Source of the DNA: Comamonas koreensis
GTDB lineage: Bacteria; Pseudomonadota; Gammaproteobacteria; Burkholderiales; Burkholderiaceae_C
NCBI RefSeq assembly: GCF_014076495.1
Contig: NZ_CP043575.1
Location: 4,464,001 to 4,528,000 of the forward strand
DNA length: 64,000 nt
Direction of reading: 5' to 3'
Under the pieces are notes generated by a model. It was not told the DNA's origin. It ran no database searches and worked only from the letters and a program-made list of their open reading frames with translations. Shown here one piece after another: positions 28,195 through 36,223 of the stretch. Made by a program: the position numbers and the translations under genes. Each line of letters opens with the position of its first letter. Position 1 is the first letter of the stretch.

Positions 28195-28228
28195 AGCCCG
28201 GCCTGTGCCCCACAGCCCGGGCTTTTTT
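28195..28228 (+). terminator. Intrinsic terminator after BPSS1780 gene
   Basis: Stem AGCCCGG/CCGGGCT (28195-28201 / 28217-28223) with a 15-nt loop, then TTTTTT. It lies 19 bases after the stop and abuts the end of the convergent FUSC gene. Confidence 0.8.
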
Positions 28229-29361
28229 CATCGCTGGGAGCCTTCGCCGTGGTGCAGGCGGTGCAGGTTCGTTCGGTCTTCCAGGCTGGACAGCGCCCGC
28301 GCAAACACAATGCCCAGCGCCGCGCCCAGTACCGTGTCGAGCACCCGCTCCAGCGGCATGGCCAAGGGGGCCTGGGGCGAAGAAGCCAGGTGCGTCATCA
28401 GCAAGGCCATCGGCGTGACGGTGATCTGGCCCAAGGCGTAGTTGTAGCCAATGCTCACCTCGGTGATGAACTGCAGCGCGACGATGGCAGCGGCAATCCA
28501 CCAAAACGATGGATCCAACGCCAGAATCAGACCAGCGACCAGCGCGCCCAGCATCGTGCCCACCATGCGCTGCAGCGCCCGATTCATCGTGATGTGCAGA
28601 TGGCTGCCCTGCATCACCGCGGTGGCACCAATCGCCGCCCAGGCCGGATGCTGCCAGCCAGCGGCCTGGGCCACCCAGGCGGCCAGACCGGCACCGAGCA
28701 CAATGCGGCCGGCAGCGGCCAGCTCGGCGGGCCAGGGCTGCTGCGGCTGCGCAGGCAGCTGCACGCGCTGCACCGCGTTATGGCGCAGGCCATCGGTGGC
28801 CCAGCAGACCAGCGCGGCCAGCAGGCCACCGGCCAAGGTGCCCAAGGTCCGCTCCAGCAGCTGCTGCCCGCTGTGCACTGGCGCCAGTGACGCACCAGCT
28901 GCGAACACCACAATCACCGCGCCCGGCCCACCCAGGCGCCAGTGGCTGACGGCCAAGGTGGCCGCTCCCGCCACCAGCGCCAGCACCGCGACCATGCCCT
29001 GGGCGGGCATCCCGGCCCAGGAGGCAAGCGATGGCACAAACACCGCCGCGCACAGCATGACCGCGCAAATACCAACGATGCGCATGCGCCGACCGGGTGC
29101 GGCAAAACGGCCAAACAAGGCGGCCAACGCACCTAGCCCCAAGGGCCCCACCAGCTGTGGCCAGGGCGACAGGCGCGCCACCACCAGGGCCAGCAGCACT
29201 GCAAGTGCTGCCTGCATGGCCGCGACCAGCGCAATGTGCAGGGAGGGAAGCGGTTGCAGGCGGACGCTGTCACGCAGCTGGCGCAGCGACAGCAGGTGGC
29301 GCAGCGCCTGGTGGCGGCCAATGGCGGGGGTGGACATATCGATCTTGCGGACTGGGGTCAT
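28228..29361 (-). CDS. FUSC family membrane protein (aromatic-acid exporter-like)
   Basis: 377 residues from the ATG at 29361, chosen over the ATG at 29367 because GAGG then has proper spacing. There are two sets of hydrophobic helices in the half-repeat pattern of the FUSC family (PF13515), with WAAIGATAVMQGSHLHITMNRALQRMVGTMLGALVA matching the conserved helical hairpin in the second half. Family members are linked to export of fusaric acid or other aromatic acids and to p-hydroxybenzoate efflux. No partner membrane-fusion protein is nearby. A promoter-like pair lies at 29574-29602, giving a 5' leader of about 200 nt. Confidence 0.85.
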   Translation of the reverse strand: MTPVRKIDMSTPAIGRHQALRHLLSLRQLRDSVRLQPLPSLHIALVAAMQAALAVLLALVVARLSPWPQLVGPLGLGALAALFGRFAAPGRRMRIVGICAVMLCAAVFVPSLASWAGMPAQGMVAVLALVAGAATLAVSHWRLGGPGAVIVVFAAGASLAPVHSGQQLLERTLGTLAGGLLAALVCWATDGLRHNAVQRVQLPAQPQQPWPAELAAAGRIVLGAGLAAWVAQAAGWQHPAWAAIGATAVMQGSHLHITMNRALQRMVGTMLGALVAGLILALDPSFWWIAAAIVALQFITEVSIGYNYALGQITVTPMALLMTHLASSPQAPLAMPLERVLDTVLGAALGIVFARALSSLEDRTNLHRLHHGEGSQR

Positions 29362-29573
29362 GGACATCCTCGTCTACCCAGCGCCTGACCAACGCGCAAA
29401 CCGGCCGGCGCAGCGGCCAGGCAGTCTGGCTGGGATAGGAAAGTGGAGACTCACCCGCTAAAAAAGCAGCATGGGCGCCATCCCTGTGCGCATACAAGGA
29501 TGGCTCGCGCAGGTCCTGGCAGGGATGCCGGACCGGGACGCGGCAAGGCTGCGCATGCCGATGAGTAAGCGAT

Positions 29574-29602
29574 ATAGTATCCTATGCAACTATTAATGGC
29601 AA
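29574..29602 (-). promoter_or_regulatory. Sigma70-type promoter for the FUSC gene
   Basis: Minus strand: TTGCCA (29597-29602), a 17-bp spacer, then TACTAT (29574-29579). The predicted start lies about 205 bases upstream of the FUSC ATG. The overlapping ATAGT-N10-ACTAT repeat may be a regulator site. The rest of 29368-29657 holds nothing else I can support. Confidence 0.5.
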
Positions 29603-29657
29603 GTCTGAGGTTGGTACCCACTATCCCAAAGCCACCTGCCAGGCTTGCAATGGAGGT

Positions 29658-32108
29658 TTACACCACCGTCAGCTTGGCCACCGACAGCGCCAGCCACTTG
29701 GTGCCATGGCGCGGAAAATTCACCTGGGCGCGCGCATCGTCACCCGTGCCCTCCACCGCCAGCACCTTGCCTTCGCCAAACTTGTTGTGGAACACATGGG
29801 CGCCCTTTTTGATGCCATGCGCGGGCTCGGCCTTTTGCGCTGGCACGGGGGTTTTGCCCCACATGCTGGGCGCGGCATCGCCGTAACCACCGCCCGATGA
29901 GCGGCCGCCGCCTCCCCCGCCGTAAGCCAGGCTGCCCATGCCACTGCCAAAGCCCGAATGCTTGGGCGTGAGCCATTTGAGCGCGCCTTCGGGCAGCTCA
30001 TCGAGAAAGCGGCTCCTCACGTTGTAGCGCGTCGTGCCGTGGAGCATGCGCGTCTGCGAGGTGCTCAGGTACAGGCGCTTGCGCGCCCGGGTGATGGCCA
30101 CATACATCAGGCGGCGCTCTTCTTCGAGCCCGCCGGTGTCGGTCATCGCATTCTCGTGCGGGAACAGGCCCTCTTCGAGCCCGCCGATAAAGACCACATC
30201 AAACTCCAGGCCCTTGCTGGCATGCACGGTCATCATCTGCACGGCATCCTGGCCCGCCTGGGCCTGGTTGTCACCGGCCTCCAGTGCGGCATGCGTGAGG
30301 AATGCCACGAGCGGCGACAAGGTCTCGCCGGTGTCGGGGTTCACCATCGCCGGATTGGCGGCATCGGGCAGCGGGGTATCGAGCAGCGGGGCATCCGGGT
30401 CCAGCCCTTGGCTCACGGGGCTTTGGCCACTGCCTGGCACGCCCATGGCCTGCTGCTCATCAAGCGGTATCGCTATGGCATCCTTGCCAAAGCCTTCCTG
30501 CGTGACAAAGCTCTCGGCGGCGGTCACCAGTTCGCCCAGGTTGTCGATGCGGTCGGCGCCTTCCTTTTCGCTCTGGTAGTGCTCGATCAGGCCGCTCACC
30601 ACCAGCATGCGCTCGATGGTCTCGCGCAAGGTCTTGCCCTGGGTTTCCTCGCGCAGCACATCGATCATCGCGACAAAGGACTGCAGCTTGGTGCCCGCCT
30701 TGCCGGCGACGGCGGTGACCGCGTCGTACAAGGAGCAACCAGCGGCCTGCGCGCCTTCCTGCAGTTGCTCGGTGGTGCGCGCACCAATGCCGCGTGGCGG
30801 AAAGTTCACCACCCGCATGAAGCTGGTGTCGTCATGCGGGTTCTCGAGCAGGCGCAGATAGGCCAGCGCATGCTTGATTTCCGCACGCTCGAAAAAGCGC
30901 AGGCCGCCATACACGCGGTAGGGCACACCGGCATTGAATAGGCTGGTTTCCAGAATCCGGCTTTGGGCATTGCTTCGGTAGAGCACGGCAATCTCGCTGC
31001 GCGCAAAGCCATCGCTCTTGATCAGCGACTTGATCTCCTCGACCATCCACTGCGCCTCGGCCATGTCGGTGGCGCTCTCGGACACCCGCACCGGCTCGCC
31101 CGGGCCCTGGTCGGTGCGCAGGTTCTTACCCAGGCGGTTGCTGTTGTGGCTGATCAGCGCATTGGCGCTGTCGAGGATGTTGCTGTAGCTGCGGTAGTTC
31201 TGCTCGAGCTTGATCTGCTGGCGCACCTCGAACTCACGCACAAAATCCTGCATATTGCCCACGCGCGCTCCGCGGAAGGCATAGATGCTCTGGTCGTCGT
31301 CGCCCACGGCAATCACGCTGCTGTGGGACTGGAACTTGCCGCCCACCATGTCGCCGGCCAGCTGCTTGAGCCAGAGGTACTGCAGGCGGTTGGTGTCCTG
31401 GAACTCGTCGACCAGCATATGGCGAAAACGGTGCTGGTAGTGCTGGCGGATCGGCAGGTTGTCGCGCAGCAGCTCGTAGGAGCGCAGCATCAGCTCGCCA
31501 AAATCGACCACGCCTTCGCGCAGACATTGCTCTTCGTAGAGCTGGTAGAGCTCGACCTTCTTGCGCTCGGCCATGTCGCGGGCCTGCACATCCGACGGGC
31601 GCAGCCCCTCTTCCTTGCAGCCGCTGATGAAGTACTGCAGCTGCTTGGGTGGGAGCGCCTCCTCATCGACCTGGAACTGCTTGCACAGGCGCTTGATGGC
31701 CGAGAGCTGGTCTTGCGTGTCCAGGATCTGGAAGGTCTGGGGCAGGTTGGCCGATTTGTAATGCGCGCGCAGCATGCGGTTGCACAGCCCGTGGAAGGTG
31801 CCGATCCACATGCCGCGCACATTGATGGGCAGCATCGCCGACAGGCGGGTGAGCATCTCCTTGGCGGCCTTGTTCGTAAAGGTCACCGCCAGAATGCCGC
31901 CGGGCGTGGCACGGCCCGTCTGCAGCAGCCAGGCGATGCGCGTGGTCAGCACCCGGGTCTTGCCCGAGCCGGCGCCGGCCAGAATCAGCGCATGGCCGCC
32001 CTCCAAGGTGGCAGCGGCGAGCTGCTCGTCGTTGAGGCCATTGAGCAGTGGCAAATGGCCAGAACCACCGGCAACGGGCGGCAGCGCAAACAAATCATTC
32101 GAATCCAT
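29658..32108 (-). CDS. uvrD: UvrD/Rep-type superfamily 1A DNA helicase
   Basis: 816 residues. Motifs of SF1A helicases are in order: NDEQLAAATLEGGHALILAGAGSGKT (Q-motif and Walker A, residues about 27-52), TFTNKAAKEM, VDEFQDTNRLQYLW (motif II DEFQD), DDQSIYAFRGA (III), QNYRS (IV), MTVHASKGLEFDVVF (V) and EERRLMYVAITRARKRL (VI). The C-terminal Gly-rich linker and a UvrD-type Tudor-like end (AHGIKKGAHVFHNKFGEGKVLAVEG) support UvrD over Rep. It unwinds DNA in mismatch and excision repair. The gene is divergent from guaC, with 294 bp between. Confidence 0.92.
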   Translation of the reverse strand: MDSNDLFALPPVAGGSGHLPLLNGLNDEQLAAATLEGGHALILAGAGSGKTRVLTTRIAWLLQTGRATPGGILAVTFTNKAAKEMLTRLSAMLPINVRGMWIGTFHGLCNRMLRAHYKSANLPQTFQILDTQDQLSAIKRLCKQFQVDEEALPPKQLQYFISGCKEEGLRPSDVQARDMAERKKVELYQLYEEQCLREGVVDFGELMLRSYELLRDNLPIRQHYQHRFRHMLVDEFQDTNRLQYLWLKQLAGDMVGGKFQSHSSVIAVGDDDQSIYAFRGARVGNMQDFVREFEVRQQIKLEQNYRSYSNILDSANALISHNSNRLGKNLRTDQGPGEPVRVSESATDMAEAQWMVEEIKSLIKSDGFARSEIAVLYRSNAQSRILETSLFNAGVPYRVYGGLRFFERAEIKHALAYLRLLENPHDDTSFMRVVNFPPRGIGARTTEQLQEGAQAAGCSLYDAVTAVAGKAGTKLQSFVAMIDVLREETQGKTLRETIERMLVVSGLIEHYQSEKEGADRIDNLGELVTAAESFVTQEGFGKDAIAIPLDEQQAMGVPGSGQSPVSQGLDPDAPLLDTPLPDAANPAMVNPDTGETLSPLVAFLTHAALEAGDNQAQAGQDAVQMMTVHASKGLEFDVVFIGGLEEGLFPHENAMTDTGGLEEERRLMYVAITRARKRLYLSTSQTRMLHGTTRYNVRSRFLDELPEGALKWLTPKHSGFGSGMGSLAYGGGGGGRSSGGGYGDAAPSMWGKTPVPAQKAEPAHGIKKGAHVFHNKFGEGKVLAVEGTGDDARAQVNFPRHGTKWLALSVAKLTVV

Positions 32109-32211
32109 GCCAGCATTGTAGGGAGATCGGCAGGCCGGCGAGGCACCCGCCCGGCAAGCGCTTGGTGGTCTTGCTCACCGCCTGCGCATACTGCAGCGGC
32201 CGGCAAGGCTT

Positions 32212-32239
32212 TTGCAAAGCCGGTGCATGCTGCTAGAAT
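32212..32239 (+). promoter_or_regulatory. Strong sigma70 promoter upstream of guaC
   Basis: TTGCAA (32212-32217), 16-bp spacer, TAGAAT (32234-32239), with a TGC extended -10 directly before it. The predicted start is about 32246, right at the beginning of the hairpin at 32245-32278. Confidence 0.6.
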
Positions 32240-32244
32240 CAGTC

Positions 32245-32278
32245 ACCGGGCCCAAGTTTCTTGTGACCCGGTTTTTTT
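32245..32278 (+). terminator. Leader terminator/attenuator before guaC
   Basis: Stem ACCGGG/CCCGGT (32245-32250 / 32267-32272) contains a nested CAAG-TTT-CTTG stem and is followed by seven T residues. It begins at the predicted transcription start of the guaC promoter. No + strand gene lies upstream to be terminated, since uvrD is divergent, so a leader attenuator or short RNA is implied. Confidence 0.6.
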
Positions 32279-32355
32279 GTGCCCGCAACAGCGCAAAAGA
32301 GGGCTTTCCAACGCGAAGCGCCCTGCTCCGACCGGTCTCCAAGCCAAGCGCCCCA

Positions 32356-32379
32356 TCGCTGCGAAATAGTTCGCTGCGA
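32356..32379 (+). repeat. Direct repeat in the guaC leader
   Basis: TCGCTGCGA occurs at 32356-32364 and again at 32371-32379 (15-base period), ending 23 bases before the guaC start, near the ribosome site region. Confidence 0.5.
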
Positions 32380-32402
32380 CCTTTTATGGAGCTTGGAATC
32401 AA

Positions 32403-33380
32403 ATGGAAATCTTCGACTACGACAACATTCTTTTGCTGCCCCGCAAGTGCCGCGTGGAGAGCCGCTCCGAATGTGACGCCAGCGTTGTCCTGGGCAACCG
32501 CACCTTCCGCCTGCCGGTGGTGCCTGCCAACATGAAGACCGTGCTGGACGAGAAGATCTGCAAGTTTTTGGCGCAACACGGCTACTTCTATGTGATGCAC
32601 CGCTTTGACATCGACAATGTGGCCTTCACCAAGGCCATGCAGTCGCAAGGCCTGTTCGCCTCGATCTCGCTGGGCGTCAAGCAAGCGGACTACGACGTGG
32701 TCGACCGCTTTGTCGCCGACGACATCTGCCCCGAATACATCACCATCGACATCGCCCATGGCCATGCCGACAGCGTGAAGAACATGATCGGCTACCTGAA
32801 AGCAAAGCTGCCCGAGGCCTTTGTGATTGCCGGCAACGTGGCCACGCCCGAGGCCGTGATCGATCTGGAAAACTGGGGCGCCGATGCCACCAAGGTGGGC
32901 GTGGGCCCGGGCAAGGTCTGCATCACCAAGCTCAAGACCGGTTTTGGCACGGGCGGCTGGCAGCTGTCGGCGCTCAAATGGTGCGCACGCGTGGCGACCA
33001 AGCCCATCATTGCCGACGGCGGCATCCGCAGCCATGGCGATATCGCCAAGAGCATCCGCTTTGGCGCCACCATGGTGATGATCGGCTCGCTGTTCGCTGG
33101 CCATGAAGAATCGCCCGGCAAGACCGTTGAGCTCGACGGCGAGCTGTTCAAGGAGTACTACGGCTCGGCCAGCGACTTCAACAAGGGCGAGTACAAGCAC
33201 GTCGAAGGCAAGCGCATCCTCGAGCCCATCAAGGGCAAGCTGCAGGACACGCTGATCGAGATGGAGCAGGACGTGCAGTCCTCGATCAGCTACGCAGGCG
33301 GCAAGCACCTGATGGACATCCGCAAGGTGAACTATGTGATCTTGGGCGGCGACAACGCCGGCGAACATCTGCTGATGTAA
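32403..33380 (+). CDS. guaC: GMP reductase
   Basis: 325 residues. It converts GMP to IMP using NADPH, balancing guanine and adenine nucleotides. The TIM-barrel motifs include [15 protein letters not shown] at the N-terminus, [23 protein letters not shown] with the active-site Cys173, [12 protein letters not shown] and [20 protein letters not shown]. It lacks the CBS-domain insert of IMP dehydrogenase, and the length fits the shorter GuaC group. The leader holds a promoter, an early terminator-like hairpin and a direct repeat, suggesting transcript-level control. An intrinsic terminator follows at 33427-33452. Confidence 0.93.
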   Translation: MEIFDYDNILLLPRKCRVESRSECDASVVLGNRTFRLPVVPANMKTVLDEKICKFLAQHGYFYVMHRFDIDNVAFTKAMQSQGLFASISLGVKQADYDVVDRFVADDICPEYITIDIAHGHADSVKNMIGYLKAKLPEAFVIAGNVATPEAVIDLENWGADATKVGVGPGKVCITKLKTGFGTGGWQLSALKWCARVATKPIIADGGIRSHGDIAKSIRFGATMVMIGSLFAGHEESPGKTVELDGELFKEYYGSASDFNKGEYKHVEGKRILEPIKGKLQDTLIEMEQDVQSSISYAGGKHLMDIRKVNYVILGGDNAGEHLLM

Positions 33381-33426
33381 GCGCCTTCCTCGCGCGAGCC
33401 AGGCCCGGACTGGCTCGAACGGGCAC

Positions 33427-33452
33427 GGCCCGGCAGCTTGCGGGCCATTTTT
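33427..33452 (+). terminator. Intrinsic terminator after guaC
   Basis: Stem GGCCCG (33427-33432) / CGGGCC (33441-33446) with an 8-nt loop, followed by ATTTTT. It lies about 47 bases after the guaC stop. Confidence 0.75.
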
Positions 33453-33575
33453 GCCTCTGCGGCAACGGGCCTGCCTGAAAAAACCGGAGTTGATATCGGT
33501 ATTTTTCCGAGCAGGCGTAAAAATTAGTGCATAATACAAGGCTTGCTGCAGCACACTGCTGACAGCAAAAAATGT

Positions 33576-33651
33576 GGGCTCTTAGCTCAGTTGGTAGAGC
33601 AGCGGACTCTTAATCCGTTGGTCGAGTGTTCGAATCACTCAGGGCCCACCA
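33576..33651 (+). tRNA. tRNA-Lys (anticodon CTT), copy 1
   Basis: 76 nt with encoded CCA. The acceptor GGGCTCT pairs with AGGGCCC, the D-arm contains TTAGCTCAGTTGGTAGAGC, the anticodon loop CTCTTAA reads CTT (AAG codons), and the T-arm contains GTTCGAATC. It is identical over all 76 bases to the second copy 67 bases downstream. Confidence 0.97.
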
Positions 33652-33718
33652 CATTTTTAGGCTTGCGATTGACCGCGCAGGCCAACGAAACAAAGCATTT
33701 CCAAGGTGCGACAGTTTC

Positions 33719-33794
33719 GGGCTCTTAGCTCAGTTGGTAGAGCAGCGGACTCTTAATCCGTTGGTCGAGTGTTCGAATCACTCAGGGCCCACCA
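33719..33794 (+). tRNA. tRNA-Lys (anticodon CTT), copy 2
   Basis: 76 nt, identical to copy 1, with CCA encoded. The spacer between copies (33652-33718) is unrelated sequence. A perfect terminator follows at once, so both copies are probably processed from one transcript. Confidence 0.97.
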
Positions 33795-33800
33795 AGTTCA

Positions 33801-33832
33801 ACGGCCTAGGCTTATCGCCTAGGCCGTTTTTT
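33801..33832 (+). terminator. Intrinsic terminator of the tRNA-Lys unit
   Basis: A perfect 11-bp stem ACGGCCTAGGC / GCCTAGGCCGT with loop TTATC, then a run of T. It starts 7 bases after the second tRNA. Confidence 0.92.
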
Positions 33833-33950
33833 ATTTCCTCGCCCGCCCGTCCCTCATGCAACGCACCAGCGCGTGCGGTGCGTGATCGCCCTGCGCTTGT
33901 AGAATGCAGGAATCCGTCCTATCCCATCGCTATTTCTCCTCAGCCCTACC

Positions 33951-34439
33951 ATGCGTCCCCTGTTCCCCTCCTTGCTCGCCGCCTTTGCGTTTGCAACCGC
34001 CTCCAGCGCTTTTGCCCATGTCACGGTCAGCAATCCCTGGGCACGCGCCACGGTCGCGCAGCAACAGGCCTCGGGCGTGTTCATGGAGCTGCGCTCGGCG
34101 CATGACAATGCCCAGCTCGTGGGCGTGAAGACCGACGCGGCCAGCAGCGCCGAAGTGCACGAGATGCGCATGGAAGACAACGTGATGAAGATGCGGGCTG
34201 TGCCCAGCGTCAGCCTGCCCAGCGGCCAGACCGTAAGCCTCAAGCCGGGCGGCTACCACATCATGCTGATGGGCCTGAAAAAACCGCTGACCGCTGGCGA
34301 AAACGTCGACCTGACGCTCGAAGTGCTGCACGCCGACGGCGCCAAGGAGAGCATTGCCGTCAGCGCCCCGGTGCGTGCCCTGGCTCCGGCAGCCAGCGCG
34401 CACCCACCGGCATCAGGCGGCCACCAGCACCAGCACTGA
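33951..34439 (+). CDS. PCu(A)C-type periplasmic copper chaperone
   Basis: 162 residues. A signal peptide (RPLFPSLLAAFAFATASSAFA) ends just before HVTVSNPWARATV, the classic start of the DUF461/PCu(A)C domain. The copper-binding set H(M)x10Mx21HxM is visible as HEMRMEDNVMKM and later GGYHIMLMGLKK. The C-terminus adds an extra His-rich tail (GGHQHQH), a feature of some family members. These proteins deliver Cu(I) to the CuA site of cytochrome oxidase. No Sco or cox gene is next to it. A terminator follows. Confidence 0.93.
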   Translation: MRPLFPSLLAAFAFATASSAFAHVTVSNPWARATVAQQQASGVFMELRSAHDNAQLVGVKTDAASSAEVHEMRMEDNVMKMRAVPSVSLPSGQTVSLKPGGYHIMLMGLKKPLTAGENVDLTLEVLHADGAKESIAVSAPVRALAPAASAHPPASGGHQHQH

Positions 34440-34452
34440 TGGATTACAGCAG

Positions 34453-34480
34453 CAGGCCTGATCAGGCCTGTTGTTTATTT
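34453..34480 (+). terminator. Terminator after the copper chaperone gene
   Basis: The palindrome CAGGCCTG-AT-CAGGCCTG (34453-34470) is followed by TTGTTTATTT, 14 bases past the stop. Confidence 0.65.
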
Positions 34481-34649
34481 GAGCACTAAATAAGCCTTTG
34501 TATACAACTCAAGGGTGTACCCGGGGCTTCGCCACATAGCTGCCAAGAAAGCTAGTTACACTTTTCAAGCATGCCCGCGAATAATCTGGCTCAGAGAGCA
34601 TAATATAGTTGCGCTCCATCAATTGTTCATTATTAATATATCCGAGATA

Positions 34650-34677
34650 TTGACATATTATTACAAGCTTTGAAAAT
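34650..34677 (+). promoter_or_regulatory. Sigma70-type promoter of the GTPase module
   Basis: Consensus TTGACA (34650-34655), 16-bp spacer, GAAAAT (34672-34677). It lies in the AT-rich block, about 80 bases before the first gene. Confidence 0.5.
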
Positions 34678-34760
34678 GGAACGGCGTCCATGCAAGGCAT
34701 GTCTTGCACGAGCTGCTGTTTCCGCAACGCTTGAAGGTGAATGTGCCAGGGAGAGTTGTT

Positions 34761-35660
34761 ATGTCCGAGTTGATCCTGCATGCCGCCCATTTGAGTGAAG
34801 CCCATCAACTGCGCTTTAGCTATTTGTTTGAAGTCGCAGCCAAGCACTGGCGCGACAAACAGCCTTCTCAGACCGCCAAGACCGCCACTGAGTTGTGGGT
34901 GATCGACGCCCACAGCGCGCCCGACGCCATCCAGAACCGCTCCAACAGCTCCTTCGTGCTGCTGATCGCCACCGATGACCAGGCCCAGGCTGCGCGCGCG
35001 CAGTGGCCCGACCAGATCGATGCCCAACTGCCGCCCGACTACAGCGTGGGGCGCCTGACCCAGCTGCTCGAACATATCAGCGTGCAAGCGCATGGCAAAC
35101 GGCTGCGTGAGACCCTCAAGACCCGCCGCCAGCACAGCATGACCCTGTCGCATGATGTGCAGGTCAAGAATGCCGATGCCGCCTTCCTCAAGGCCACCGA
35201 CCTGAACCAGCCCACGCTGGTGGTGGCCGAGCCTGCACCCGAGCCCGTGCTGGAGGCGCCCGCCACAACTGCCACAGCCCCCGCTGCCGCCCTGGGCAAC
35301 CTGCCCGCTCCGGGCACGCGTTTTCGCATCAAGCGCTGGACCCAGCTGACCGGCAGCATGGCAGGCCAGGCGCACCGGCAGCTGCTGGCCGCGATGATCT
35401 CCGGTGACCGCGGTCTGGACGAACTGGCCGAACGCACCCAGCTCGAGCGCGGCGAGATCCTGCGCGTGCTGCAGGTCTTGCGCGGCAAAGGCGTGCTGGT
35501 AGAGACGGCAGCACCGGCAGCTGCTGAACCGGTGGCCCTGGCCACCCTTGCACCCCCGGCAACCCACACCGCCGAGCCCGGCCCGGCAGCGGCCAAGCTG
35601 GGCCTTTTCCGACAACTGAGCCGCTGGATCCACCAGAACCGGGCCAGCGACCCGCATTGA
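34761..35660 (+). CDS. Uncharacterised protein with degenerate alpha/beta N-domain and C-terminal winged-helix-like segment
   Basis: 299 residues; I do not recognise a named family. The N-terminal about 110 residues alternate strands and helices (ELWVIDAHSAPDA, SFVLLIATDDQAQ, VGRLTQLLEHI) in a way that recalls a receiver-like fold without phosphorylation residues. Pro/Ala-rich linkers (about 157-182 and 251-278) flank a segment (199-250) with the look of a winged helix: GQAHRQLLAAMI, GLDELAERTQLERGEILRVLQVLRGKGVL. An amphipathic helix (GLFRQLSRWIHQ) ends the protein. The start at 34761 is preferred because GGGAGAG lies about 6 bases upstream. It forms a two-gene operon with the small GTPase 20 bases downstream. 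The combination suggests a signalling module; the function is unknown. Confidence 0.75.
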   Translation: MSELILHAAHLSEAHQLRFSYLFEVAAKHWRDKQPSQTAKTATELWVIDAHSAPDAIQNRSNSSFVLLIATDDQAQAARAQWPDQIDAQLPPDYSVGRLTQLLEHISVQAHGKRLRETLKTRRQHSMTLSHDVQVKNADAAFLKATDLNQPTLVVAEPAPEPVLEAPATTATAPAAALGNLPAPGTRFRIKRWTQLTGSMAGQAHRQLLAAMISGDRGLDELAERTQLERGEILRVLQVLRGKGVLVETAAPAAAEPVALATLAPPATHTAEPGPAAAKLGLFRQLSRWIHQNRASDPH

Positions 35661-35680
35661 CCACCTGACGGGAGGACCGC

Positions 35681-36223
35681 ATGCACCACCCCATCAAACG
35701 CATCGTGCTGCTGGGCCCCATGGGCATCGGCAAGACCACGGCGATCCGCAGCCTCTGCGGCAGTCTGGCCATCGAGTGCGATGTCCCCAACCTGGACAAG
35801 CAGGCTCACGCCAAAGAGACCACCACGGTGGGCCTGGATTTTGGCGAAATCAAGCTCGACGATGAGGATACCTTGCAGGTCTACGGCTGCCCCGGCCAGG
35901 AGCGCTACGACTTTGTGCGCGAATGGGCGCTGTCGCTGGCCTTTGGTGCCATCGTGATGGTCGATATCCATGAGCCCCAGGCGATGGAGCAAACCATCGA
36001 TCTGATCCAGCAGTGCCATGCGGCGCCCAATATCCAGGCTGTCGTGGTGCTGATTGCCCGGCCTGCATCGGCCGCGCAGCAGGAGATGTTCACGGTGCGC
36101 CTCTCGGCCCATGCCGAATGCGCCGTGCCCGTGCTCAGCGCCGACCCGCGCAACCCCTCGCAAATGCTCGACACCCTGGACATCATCGCCGCGATGCTGC
36201 CCGACGAAGTACAGCCCCGCTAG
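35681..36223 (+). CDS. MglA-like/COG2229-type small GTPase with atypical G4 region
   Basis: 180 residues, a single Ras-like domain. G1 (Walker A) is GPMGIGKTT at residues 12-20; the switch I region shows KETTTVGLDFGEI; G3 is CPGQERYDF (residues 70-78), where most relatives have a Thr in place of the first Cys. The expected NKxD (G4) position after VVVLI reads ARPAS (126-130), so no canonical guanine-specificity motif is present; a weak G5-like SAD (153-155) follows. The gene sits 20 bases behind the uncharacterised partner protein with a GGGAGGA ribosome site. In MglA and conservon GTPases such proteins act as polarity or signalling switches; that role here is inference. Confidence 0.82.
   Translation: MHHPIKRIVLLGPMGIGKTTAIRSLCGSLAIECDVPNLDKQAHAKETTTVGLDFGEIKLDDEDTLQVYGCPGQERYDFVREWALSLAFGAIVMVDIHEPQAMEQTIDLIQQCHAAPNIQAVVVLIARPASAAQQEMFTVRLSAHAECAVPVLSADPRNPSQMLDTLDIIAAMLPDEVQPR

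Larger units (their letters stand above)
34440..34760. other. Intergenic region with terminator and very AT-rich block
   Basis: After the PCu(A)C gene comes a terminator (34453-34480), then about 130 bases of ordinary composition. Bases 34621-34680 contain only 14 G/C of 60 in a genome of about 65% GC. This block holds TAATAT-N15-ATATTA (34634-34660) and the promoter for the next operon. It could be bound by an H-NS-like silencer; that is inference. Confidence 0.6.

Noticed and set aside
32279..32476. Frame upstream of and overlapping the guaC start as a possible leader peptide
   Set aside because: No ribosome site and no regulatory codon run; its product reads as out-of-frame guaC sequence.
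33543..33728. 61-codon frame running through the first tRNA-Lys
   Set aside because: The sequence is a tRNA gene; the peptide is repeated only because the tRNA is duplicated.
34676..34798. 40-codon Cys-rich small frame overlapping the start of the 299-residue gene
   Set aside because: Five Cys residues are eye-catching, but there is no ribosome site, and its ATG overlaps the presumed -10/transcription start region.
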